DNA from: Leidyana gryllorum EB-2025a
Taxonomy: Eukaryota > Apicomplexa
Length of the DNA stretch: 64,000 nucleotides
NCBI GenBank assembly: GCA_048772705.1
Contig: JBLWGC010000051.1
Location: 1-64,000 of the forward strand
Direction of reading: 5' to 3'
Each line of letters opens with the position of its first letter. The stretch's first letter is position 1. Positions 1 to 10,980 of this stretch are shown here, in pieces. The translations under genes were made by a program, and so were the position numbers. Below the pieces are notes generated by a model, which worked only from the letters and a program-made list of their open reading frames with translations, did no database searches and was not told where the DNA came from.

Positions 1-1720
1 GCTTACAGTGGCAAGTAGGCGATCGACTAAACCAATTCACAACACATCGTAAATGGAACAAATGTCCACACGGCAAACGCACAATTTCGTCTTCTCTCTG
101 GTCACCCAGACACACCGCACAACAGAACTCCTCCTCTGCACCCAGTGGTTCCGTCAACAGATAACGACGACATCGAGCTTCCACTTCTTCAGTCAACTCC
201 CGACTCGCACTGTCTCGCGCGGCACCACCTGTTCCGTCAAGAGCCATCATTACACGCTCTACATCCTGAGGATGCGCTTGCGAAATCAATTGCACCAGAG
301 CCATCGTCTGTAAATGAGTCGGTAGATCTCGTATGGTCAATTGCTGCTGCGGCTCCAACACGTCGATCCAGTGCGGCAAAATAGGTCGGCCCATGTGAAT
401 CGCTGTCAACGGACCAATCCGTCGCCGGACGACCCGCCGATTACCATTCGCCCCCGACCGGTCCATTGGCGTCATTGGATCAATCAGCAACACCATAGGA
501 GAAATTAGAAGGGGGTTCTGTGCAATCGAACCTGCTCGCTCGGAACCAGATGCTGGCTCCGTGGCTAAGATCTTGAATTGAATGCCGCAGACTGTGAACG
601 TTTCAGCTTCCCCGCGCAGGACATACGCGTGCTGCAAGGTAATGATCATCACATCCTAGAGAACACACGTGTGCTGGCAACCATTTGGCCCAGGAAGAAA
701 GGCTCATAGTCAATAAATGTATTGAATTACCTGATTCAGATAAGGCGAAAGGACATCGGTGAACAGATTCAATTGGTATGCCTGTGGGACTGTGTCTCGG
801 AACGGTGATATGTGGACCCGTTTGAACTGTCCGACTGCGTCTTCTTGGATATCAAGAACTGTCGATGGACCCAAGAGTTGCGGTGATTTTTCCGGTGCTG
901 TATCCTTGAACAGACCCGAGACCTCCGATGACAGCTCAAGAAACATCCCTGGATAGATCAAGAGACTATTGGTGCGCAGGCGCCGTTCCAACTTGTGTTT
1001 GGCCATCTCAAACCAGTTTGATACGTTCATGGTGGCCATACTACCTTCGCTGCTTGACATTGTGCCTCGTGCTGCTGCTGAAATGGGTTGCTCAAAAGAG
1101 GCGGATGCCGCAGGATTCTCGGAATGTGGTGACGAAGGGGATTCGGCAGAGGTCCCAGCCCGGGGCTGTTCGCATGAAGGTTGCTCGGTCGTATTGGCGG
1201 GTGTCTGATCAGGCGTTGGCCCGGTTGTCCAATCGGCTAATATCCCCTTGATGTGACTAAAGAAGCCGTGTCGTCTTTCGCTCTGTGCGGGTGCCCCATT
1301 CGATGGAGCAGCGGGATCCTGGGCAGCGTTCCACTTCTCCCATTGATACTTGGACGATAGCAGGAGGTTTGCATGGCTAGCTAGACCTACAGGCGGTCCC
1401 TCAAAGAAGAAGGATGATGAGTGGGTGATCAATACGTGTCCAGAAGGATGTGTGCCCACAATGATCCAAGCCAAGAGCCGATTGGCGTGAGTGGTGAGCA
1501 ATAAAGAGCTGTGAGCAACCCTAACATGGGCAGCAACAGCGGCTTGGATCATGGGTTGGACGATAGATCGACGCGTTTCAGCATTAAGATCGTCATCATT
1601 CGAATAATAAGGGGATTTGGGGTCAACATCATTGTGGCGGAAGGCTATTTTCAGATGGGAGGCAGTTTCGGCATAGGCCTGGGCCGTCAGGGGGAGGAGA
1701 TGAGCTTTCAAAAGGTCCAT
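1..1720 (-). CDS. RING-H2 protein with Cdc48-N-like module (3' end off the window)
   Basis: Exons 1720-731 and 655-7, joined by a 75-nt intron (656-730) in phase 0. Residues around the junction (KRVHISPF, NLFTDVLSPYLN, then GIQFKILATEP) align by eye with the C-terminal half of the Cdc48/p97 N-domain, including its FKVVETDP strand. The last ~40 visible residues are a RING-H2 finger (CAVC, LPCGHLFHLRC, then TCH). A GTAAGC donor fills bases 6-1, so the final zinc ligands lie in an exon outside the window. The middle is a Ser/Pro/Glu-rich linker. RING-H2 domains are known to recruit ubiquitin E2 enzymes; an E3 ligase that binds substrates or adaptors through a Cdc48-N-type fold is inference. The start is ATG 1720, 103 bp from the divergent PAN gene. 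The intron carries the CACACGTGTG palindrome. Confidence 0.72.
664..673. promoter_or_regulatory. CACACGTGTG palindrome in intron
   Basis: Perfect 10-bp palindrome inside the RING gene intron, 8 nt upstream of its 3' splice junction. It is one of five perfect copies in the window. Function unknown. Confidence 0.5.
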
Positions 1721-1823
1721 TGACAGATGAGAGACAGCATCAGCTGGATTGATTTTTCAATTAGAAATAAGTGGGCGACCGCATTGGTGCTCTCTTTGCT
1801 CTCTACTCTGCTTCTTGTTCTGC
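1721..1823. promoter_or_regulatory. divergent promoter spacer (RING gene / PAN gene)
   Basis: These 103 bp separate two head-to-head start codons, so both promoters must lie here or inside the neighbouring exons. No TATA box or recognised motif stands out. Confidence 0.4.
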
Positions 1824-4800
1824 ATGTATCAAGTGTATTGTTGGTTCGGTCTGGCCGTTGCTTGGACAACGGTCGATGGAAGCGTTTTGCTGTCCGAGCT
1901 GTCAGGCGCTCAGCTGAGGCAACTGCTTGATGTGACGGGGAAGGTCAGCTCGGAAGAGCTAAGTTTAGCGACTCCACCTCCCAGCCACGAGTACGGCAAA
2001 TTTGACCCAGCAGTCGAGAAGCCCGACTTTGACGCGGTACGAGCGTCTATCGAAGAAGAGCTGAGTGCGCTTAATGTTGATGAAGTTTCAAAAAGAGTGT
2101 TAGATATTATACAGTCGTTGAGCAAAGTCTCGATCAAGGGTTCCGAGAAAGAGGACTCGGTCCAATCGCAAGGACAATTATCTGATGAAGACGGCAGCGA
2201 AAAGCGCCGCAGATTAAATGCTTTTGATGTCTATGGGGCGCACGGACTCGGTGGCAACGTCTTGTCGGCTGTGCCTGCTGTTACCACCGGTTGGGGGGCC
2301 GCCGCCAATCCCTGGGGTTACAATCCTTACGGTGCCTATGCGAACCCTTATGGGACCTATGGCTACGGACTCGGTGCAGCTCCATTTGGTGCGGCCAGTA
2401 TCTCGGATCCGTGGGCCTCCGTCCGCCCGATGGCTTACTCGGCAGCCCCGGCGGCTTACTATAGCCCACCAATCGTACCAGGATTGAACATGATGCCCTA
2501 CAGAGGTCTTGCATCACCCCAAGCCGCTTCCAGTGCATTGCTAAATATGATGATGCCCACCCCCCTGTATGCTGAGTTTGCACGTACCCCTGCCTCCCCC
2601 GCGGATCCTACGACTGCTGCCGCGGCCAGCGCGATCAATCCGTCGCCTTCGCCCGCAGTGGAAGGAGTCCCAGATATTCAGTCATTGATCTCTTCAATGA
2701 CTGCTGACATGGGAAACACGCTTGGTGAGCGAGTGGGAAACACCCTTGGCACAAGTCTAGCTGCAGACTTGAATCTTATCAATGGTGTTGCCAACAGTGC
2801 TGCGACAAACTTCAGAAACCTGATCAATGGTACTCAATATTCCCCTCTTGGCCTCTATCCTGCGCCTCCAACCTTCGGCGGCATGAAACGCCGCCTGGAG
2901 GGCCTGACTGCTGAAGAGATACTAGCAGCTCTCAATCAACTTGCTGGTCTCGCTGCTGCTACCACCACCACTACCACAACAACGACACCGGCCCCCATAG
3001 TCAGTGACGGTGTGAATGCGAATTCCCTCAGTCTGGACTCTCTGTTGTCAAGTCTGCTCAACAGCTCATCCTCACTCACGCCGACCACCTCGGTGACGCA
3101 AACTAACGCAACTGATGCTCTTTCGTCCCTCTTGAACCCAGAATTCCCAACGCCCATACCTTTGGAAGCCATCACAGCCGAAAGTGTTGCCAGTGTCTGG
3201 AACAATGCTATCGAATCGTTGACGAACACCAGTCAACAGCTCTCCATTCCTACTCTCGATGGATACAACGCCTCGCTGCCCGAAATTGATACCATTGGCA
3301 ACGCTGCCGGTCTTCCTCAAATCAATGAGCTCGTTGGTCAAAACCTCGGTACGTCGCTCGGGAGCACCGTCGGCAATCTGGCATCAAGCACGTCAAGTCT
3401 TATCAGTAGCTATATCAACGGTGCCAAGGAAGCATTCCTGGACTCCTTTTCGCCCAGTCTCGCTAGTCTATTCAAATCAGACTCAAGCAGTATCGCGCGA
3501 CGAAGGTTGGCCGCTGTGGCTCACAAAAGAAAATTGGATGCCAGCACACCATCGTGTGCACTGGCGAACACACTATATCGCTCCGCGGATTCTATCTCGT
3601 TCAACAATGTTGACAGTCTCACAGTGTGTCAGATGATCTGCCAAACCTATTCTGATGCCGGTGTGTACTTCGGGAACTGTGCTTCACCACTCAGTGCCTC
3701 CGAGAAGCAGTGTGTGGGAGCGAGCTTCTCAGAGGTCACCGGTCGATGTTCGATATTCTTCAGCATTGAAGATCAATTCACTATTGAGGGTTATGGCTCT
3801 GTGCCTTTGCATTGTGATGAGTCTATGTTTGTGCAGACTCAATCCCGGGTCAACGCAATCACTGCAAACACGCAATGCTACGAGCAGATCGACTGGACCG
3901 TTATTCGGACGGTTGCAGACTCAGCCTCGCCGGAAGCTCCTAATACTCTTTCAGTCACTGCCTTCCCGGAGTTGCCTGCCTTCTCGAACGAGGAAGTTTC
4001 GGTTTCCAACATGTGGCACTACAATCCTGGTAAGAATGCCTTTAACCAGAGTCGCCAATGAATAAATGATCATAAACTCCTCAGATACGCCTGTCAAGTC
4101 GGCGGACGGTGAATTTAAGGACAATGTAATATATCAAGTCGGCTATGGTGTGAGCAATACTGATGGTTACTGGGGCCAGAGCTTCAATATAACTGACTGG
4201 CGGTATTGTGCTTGGCTGTGTACACAGCAATCACTGTGTACGCACTGGACGTACTACTTCAATCCGACCACTTATGCGACAATGAAAGGTGGCTGTACTC
4301 TGGCAACCAACACTGAGCCTGCGGCGTCGGCTGTATCATCTGTGCAGACGGTCAGTGGCCCTCGCATGACCCAATTGCCAGTTGATCTGTTTGGATCCTA
4401 CGGCAATACAGGTCGTAGGCTTTTCGTAGCTGATCCGGAGCAGAAGAAGTGGGTGGCGGCGGCAAATCCGCCGAAGAGACGATTGGATAGTCCCTATGTG
4501 TCTTCGATCGTAGACCCCAAGATAATGACAAAGTATGGATTGAGGCAGTTGGAAGGGGAAAGTGAGGTGGCCGAGAGTACAGCCAGCGTCACTGGGGCGA
4601 GTGTGAGAGCGTGTGAGGATCCTGGATTCGCGTACCGCAGTTTGTATAGTTCAACTGCCACGGCCGCACGGATGGCAGACACAGTCACCTCTTTCGTAGC
4701 CCGCACGCCAGAAGCATGTGCTGCTTCTTGCAAGGAGGCCAGTGGATGCGTGGCATGGCAGTATGTGCCGGAGTACACAATTAGTAGCGATTCGCGACTG

Positions 4801-6310
4801 CAAGAAAGTCAACTGACGACTTGCGCTCTGCTGAGTTCAGTGACGTCTGCGAAGGTACCATCGGTCCCTCAGATGATTTCTGGGTTGAATGTCGATGGGA
4901 CCTGCAACGATGCTGACCTGCCTCAAATGGGTGCCGCTGTAGCTGCCGTCAAAGTAACGTCAGCCACGAACAGTGTGTCTTCGACCAGCAACACTACCAC
5001 AGCAGCGCCTACTGATGAGTCGGAGCTGCCAACGGACGAGTCCAGCGTAGTTTCCTCGGTGGTCAAAGACGGAATGACGAATGTCACTACCTGCTTTGAT
5101 GCTGATGGGCACGAGAATCATTTCGCTAATGGCGTCAGTATCCGGGGGCGATTATTGAGTGAGGGAAACAACGTGATCCGGGACACAGAGTCGCCCGAGA
5201 AATGTCGTCAGGCGTGCGAAAGTGCATCCAATTGCACAGTCTTCAGTTGGGGACAATGGCAGGGATGCTACTTGATGGAAACTGTTGAGGCATTTGTTGC
5301 CGATACCAGTGGATTGGTTTATTCAGGCTATGGCGCGTGTCATGAGAATTCTCGAAACGAGGCCGGCCGACGTCGTTTGGAGGAGGCAGCTGCTGCGGAA
5401 GAAGACGACCGTTCAGTGGTCACATGTGAAAGAGCGCAACGAGGAGTCATCTATTCTGATGGGACTATATTGGATCAAATCGAGAATCAGCACTCAGACG
5501 CCGATAGTTGTTGGGCAGCATGCCGCGCTCATCCGGACTGCTTCTACATGACTTACATCAACAATGAAGGGTCAAATGTTTGTGTATTCTTCAGCGAGGT
5601 GGAAGGCACTACTGAAGTTGGCACGAGTATAGCGACCAGTGCAGAGAGCAATTGTGATGTGCTGGGTGATCTTGGTGAGTTGGCAGCCTTATGTATGTGG
5701 AATGGTCCTACCGCTGCCTAAGCTGAAGGCGGCGGGTGGAATTATGCATCAATGTTTCCTGCCTGCTCGGTGTCACCGTGTGTGCTCGGGTGTGTGCGTA
5801 TATGCGGCAGGCTGGTGGTATGGGCTGGTACGCTTTTGACTGTTGTTGGGGGGTTCGTGGGGAAAGCCAGATTTGAGTTAAGACGTTGTATTAGATTTTG
5901 AGAGCGGATGGTGGAGGACGGTGAAGAAGACTGCGAAGAGCAAGACAAGTGCGGCCGTGGGAGGCACCATTGCTGGAGCATTCGTGGTCGGACTGGTGGT
6001 TGTGGGAGGTGTAGAATATTCGAAGAAGCGCAAAGCCAAGGCTACGAGCGGTGAGGGGAAGGCAGCCGCACGTACGACGTTCTTGGCCGATCTGACTCCG
6101 AGTGTGGACGGGGACGACGACGACACGGAGGGTGTGACATCGCAAGGAGAAGCTAAAAGCGGTTCTCCGCTGCGTGTGAAGAGAAAAAGGAACATGTTCG
6201 GAATGGCGAGTCCTGGGGCTCTGGAGCGTGGAAGTCCGTCACTTCATGTTGACGACTTTGAGAAAGTGGAGCCCAAGTCAACAGGCAAGAGACTTCGTCG
6301 ATACTTTTGA
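1824..6310 (+). CDS. type I membrane protein with about five PAN/Apple-like domains
   Basis: Three exons: 1824-4029, 4085-5674, 5895-6310 (55- and 220-nt introns), giving 1403 aa. A short signal peptide begins at MYQVYCWFGLAVAW. Residues ~160-240 are Tyr/Gly/Pro/Ala-rich, followed by Ser/Thr-rich sequence with a run of nine Thr. Five Cys-rich PAN/Apple-like modules start near residues 578, 686, 912, 1072 and 1183 (for example CQMICQ, CAWLC, CAASC, CRQAC, CWAAC). A transmembrane helix lies at ~1287-1308, followed by a basic tail of ~95 residues ending LRRYF. (K/R)-R-x-L motifs recur between the modules. PAN domains in apicomplexan surface and microneme proteins bind glycans or proteins; an adhesin role is inference. 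The third exon was chosen because it supplies the membrane anchor in frame. Confidence 0.78.
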
Positions 6311-6459
6311 ATTTGGTGCTTTGTATTATGGGAAGGGGATGTGATCATGAAGTGAGATTGAAAAACAGTGATGCGGTGAGCAAGCTCTGGGATTCATTGT
6401 AAAGTGCATTCAAGGTGTCTGTACGTCCAGGAGGAGGAGGATTGGGCGCGCAGACAGCA

Positions 6460-9400
6460 ATGTTGGTGGATGATGGGGGAGAAGAGTTTAGTCTACGGAG
6501 TCGTCACCGTCCTCCAATGGGTAAATCTCCCCCTCCCGCAGTTCGTGATAGTGCAACGGACGAGACTGGCGAGGGTGACGGAGAAGACATTTTGTCCGAG
6601 GAGGAAGTAGGGGGGTTACTATGTCCTGTGATGTGGGAGGCACAGGACGGCGTGCTGGGTCGGTGCGGGGATGTGGAATGCTGCGGTAGCGCACAGAACG
6701 AGGTGAGGCCACACACGACCTGGCGCAAAGACCTTTATCAGTAGGAGGGCGGACGTTTTGTACGACAGAGTGACGAGCGTGCCCTTTTCGAGTGCTCAAG
6801 GCGATGTAAGTTCTGGCAGCATTTAGGCTGTTTCAGACGGAGATTAAAGGAGTATCACTCGTTGGTTGACCGACGGATGTGTGTCACCCCCGACTGTGGC
6901 GGCTATCTGCTGCGCGCAACCGCGATCGACCCGGACGGACAAGTTACGCGGAAATACGTTGATTGTGAGTTACACCCCCACTTAGTTGATTGATTGTATA
7001 CGTACAGACAAGATGGCCCTGGAGGACTATCGTCAGCTGCAATCAACTACCGCTGCAGCCGCCTCTCCCGTCGCAAACACACCCCAATCACGACAAATAC
7101 CTATCCTGCTCAAGAGTCAACGGCAGCCACCCTTCAGCGGCGCGGCTCAACAAAAGGGGCCGCAGCGTACACTGGCCGATTCAACTACCAAACGAGGCCG
7201 GGTGGACCCGACCAGGCGCTATCTCACTGCACTCGCACGGCGATTACCACCCGCGGACAGCAAGAGTGGTACTGGCACTGGTGGGAGCAAAGATGAAACA
7301 GATTCGGCCCTCTCCAAGACTCAACTTCCTGCCTCTCCCCTCCTATACATTGATGACACTGTATCGTCGACCAGCGCCATGCGGGAAGGAGGAGGCATTG
7401 ACGAGGTCGTCTCCGAGAGGTCCCCACCGTGCCATTCTCCGCCATGCCCGTTGCTCCTAATGCTGATGAACGGGGCTATTAGCCCCTCTGCAGTACGGCA
7501 CAATGCTGCTCTACGGGACCTCGCTGTGGCAAATCTACACGCTAAAGCTAACGCCACGCCACCAGATGACTTCTCCACCAGACAAGCCATAAACACTGTC
7601 GCAGTCTCCCTTTCCGCTCCAATTGTCAGTGAAACCGGATGGGAGAGCAGTTTGCCTTCGCAAGTGACCGCTCCCACTCCCGGGCCCGAGAGAACCCTCA
7701 ACCCCGATGCTGCCCCGTTCGTACCTGGTGCCATACAAGATACAGGCAACGTCCCCATACTCGACAAGAACACAGCGAAAGCTCTATCCTTCGAGGACTA
7801 TCAGCATTCCCCCAGCGAAATGGATTGGATGCACATGCGGCACCTCTCTGGGTCTGCTGAAGCCGTGCTCTATCATCCATCGCCCTCGATCAGACCTATC
7901 GACTTCCCTCCCTCCACGACTGCCGAAATGTCGCACCCTTCCACCTTACTGGCCCGAGACATCGGAGCGCCAGGAGGACCTGTCGGACCACTCTCAGATC
8001 CTGAACAAACTGACACTTCTCCCGTTCTCAGCACTCTCAGTGTGCATATGAGCACATTAGAACGGAAGGATCTCCTGCCTGACATCTCCGAAGGTCTTCC
8101 ACGGCGAGTTCGCGAAGATCAGCCGTGCCAGTATATCCCGAATGGGTCATTCTATCCTCCCCATTCCTCTCCGCTCCTAGTCGCCGGACCCACAAACCAC
8201 AACCGGATACCCACTCGGCCACCCTCGGTCGAACCGCACTTTACACATCCAAGACGGAGACAAACGTCCATTTCTATACATATACCTCCCAATAATGTGC
8301 TACCACGGAGCACAGAACCGAGACAAGGCACTGGCGATGACGTCTTAAGTGGCTCTGTCCATCCAGCCGCCTCCGAACTGAAGGGAAATACTGAAACTCA
8401 GGTGCTACCTCCCAAACCCAAACCTCCACGAATGCCTGGGCTCTTCAAAACTTCATCCTGTCCTGGTAAGTATTACATCTGCACCAACCTCAAAGCTCCC
8501 GCTCCCCGATCCTATACGCTGAAGGATAGTCGCGATCACATCACTGATCTGTCGGCCGGGCGCTGCTGGAGCTCACTCTCGCATTACCGAATTTTGAGCA
8601 ACTCACACCTTTGCAGATGGGAACGGAGTATTACATGTGCGAGGGTCCGGCGAAGAGCCCTCTGAGCCAGAAGTCGCGACAAGCGAGAAACCTCAGGTCT
8701 CACGGACGATATCTGCTGACATTGTTGTCACTTACAAGGCTTCAATTGTCCCCACTTATCGGCCCAAAGACACGAGCTATAACCGCTTACGGAGAAGAGC
8801 TGAGGAAATACTACGGCAGCAGCGGAAACGCGAGTCTTTCTCCATAACACAGCTGGCTTTGGCCTCCTTCACCAGCACAGCTGCGGTCATCAGCAATTGC
8901 CACACGCTCCCTCAGACCCTCTCCGGGCCGACTGCTATCATGAGCTCGGTGGGGGGCGGGTCTACAAGTGAAAGCGGCAGTGCACAGCAGACCGGCGGTC
9001 CCCGCAACACTTCCAAGAGTGCTAACAGCAACAATGAGTCAGTCGCCACTTCGAGTCAAGGCAGCATCTCGGTTGCCCAAGGACCCCATCACCCTACCAT
9101 GGCAGGGGGATCACGCGACATGACTGGTGGCGGGTCCTCTGACGGGGTCCATCAGCCACAGCAATCACAGCAAGGACAGCCACCAGCCGGAAGCAGTATT
9201 CGAGGGCCCAGTCCAGTGGCGGCTGACGGCATGGGTAGCTGGTTGTCTTCAGCTGCGAGCAGGTTATCTGTGGCTGGTCCTGGTTTGGGAAGAGCGTCCG
9301 CCGCAGCTTATCATCATCCTACTACTGCTAATACCGGTGGCATTCCCGGAACTATTATCAGTGGCATTGATGGCAGCAGCACAGGATACCATTCAATGAT

Positions 9401-9801
9401 ACAACAGCAGCAACAAGCCACATCCGGTAAGTAGTACGAGTTGCTTGGAAGCTCTTGCTTTGACTGCTGTGAGCGACTGCGCTGGTGACTGTTGAGGCAA
9501 GCACTCGCCCGCGGAGTGCGTTGCGTGTCCATGGTGTGTGGTGTTTGTGATGTGTATATGACGTGAAGTAACAACGAGAGTAGGTGGAGTTTGGCAGCCA
9601 GAGGAGGAGGTAAGCTACGGCTACGACGCGGCGGGGATGGTTGCTGCCCCGTACCACCACTTCCCTTACCACCAGCAACATCAATGGTCTTCATTGACAT
9701 GGGGCCACTACGACAGATACTATACAGCAACAGATGGTATTATGTGGTGGACAGCTAAGGTCAACGATGAACCGAAACAAGCCGAACTACATATGTCTTA
9801 G
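6460..9801 (+). CDS. PHD-like zinc-finger protein with long low-complexity tail
   Basis: Exons 6460-6702, 6745-6964, 7008-8465, 8617-9426, 9584-9801 (introns 42, 43, 151, 157 nt), 982 aa. The N-terminus is acidic, followed by a PHD-like zinc motif: C69-x4-C74, C98-x3-C102-x4-H107-x2-C110, C127-x4-C132, with W105 before the His as in PHD fingers. The first and last Cys pairs are wider than the canonical x2 spacing, so another cross-braced zinc domain is possible. The remainder is Pro/Ser/Thr-rich, with a basic coiled stretch near the start of exon 4 and a Tyr/His/Trp-rich C-terminus in the last exon. PHD fingers commonly read histone tails; a chromatin role is inference. The TAG stop interlocks with the TAA stop of the convergent gene at 9798. 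Confidence 0.6.
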
Positions 9802-10902
9802 TTGTCATCTTCGTTTATCATTGCAGCTGCAGTAGGATTTGCCTTTGTAGACGACTGCACGGCTATCAACCCCCCCATCACCCCTTTCAGTTCTTCTTGA
9901 ATCTGCCGTAATTGAGCAGTTCGTTCTTCGTGCACTTTTCGGCGATTGTCTATTTCGGCGAAACCGATGCGAACCTGGTTGTGTGAGGCGGTGTCGTCGG
10001 CTGTACTGTCGGAGAGGTGTACTTACTTTCTCTGACTCTAAATGTATCTTTTCCTGGAGCACAGGTACTGATCGTCGTTGCAGCACTTCGTGAGCGGTTT
10101 GATCACATTGTTCAAGTCGTCTACGTTCTTCTCTGACACTTTCCAGCTCCGCCCGCAGGGCAGTTACATCGGCTTCCATTTGAGCATTGGCAGCCGCGGT
10201 CTGCTCATATACTTCAGCTAGAGTGATGAGGCCGTCCAGGTCTCGTACGAGCATCAGTGCATGATCAATGACATTCTCTTTCACCATGAACTCTATATGA
10301 CTGTCAGTATTGCCAGCCGCGGGCGGATTGGGGATAGCCGTTGTCTCCTCAGAGGAGCCCATATCTTGTCCAGCTGCTGCTGGAGCTGAGTTGACGCCTC
10401 CAAGCGTCCTGACGACGGCGCAGAAGGCATTGCGTATCAAGGTGGCGAGGGGTGTGGCATCAGTTCGCCAAATCTGTTGAGCCCGCAAGCCGACCTGGAT
10501 GAGGTATCTGTGGGCCGAGAGATGTATAGAGTCTTAAGAGTGGTATGGGTGTGATCATTGTTACCTATTGCTGAGTCCATTGTGCTGTTCGGGAGCTGCA
10601 TGACGTTGAACAAACGGTTGGGTGCCAGCGATTTTCGGGGCGTTCGGACAGGCGGATCCTCCGAGAACGTCCAGCATGTTCTGTTTGGTGGGGAGGTCCC
10701 CATACAGCTTAGGTACGGGGGGTGGTTTGAGGCGCACTGCTCGAGGCATACCGCCACCTCCACCATGGCGCACCCTGCCTGAACCAGAGCTTATGCTGCC
10801 AGTGCTCATCATGGAGTCCTTCTGGTGAAAGCTCCTCGACGAGGATTGAAAGCCTCCTCCCCCACTGTTGGTGCGTCCTCCGCCCCCTTGTTCAAACCTC
10901 AT
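9798..10902 (-). CDS. coiled-coil protein, unknown family
   Basis: Exons 10902-10565, 10507-10027, 9974-9798 (introns 57 and 52 nt), 331 aa. The N-terminus is Gly/Ser-rich and basic. A short conserved-looking stretch (YLIQVGLRAQQIW) crosses the first junction. Two coiled-coil segments follow: one with many Glu/Arg (around LRAELESVREERRRLEQ) and one in the last exon (around RKVHEERTAQLRQIQEEL). I do not recognise the family; a cytoskeletal or centrosomal role would be a guess. ATG 10902 is used because the more upstream in-frame codon is TTG. The stop codon overlaps the stop of the convergent PHD gene by two bases. Confidence 0.65.
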
Positions 10903-10980
10903 GTTATATATGTATGTGGTCAGTCCAAAAACCAATTTTCAAAGAGCCTAAACTACATCCACAACTTTGAGGTACTGATA

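Noticed and set aside
53-384. Two overlapping plus-strand frames at the left edge
   Set aside because: The minus strand encodes a clear RING-H2 finger across the same bases.
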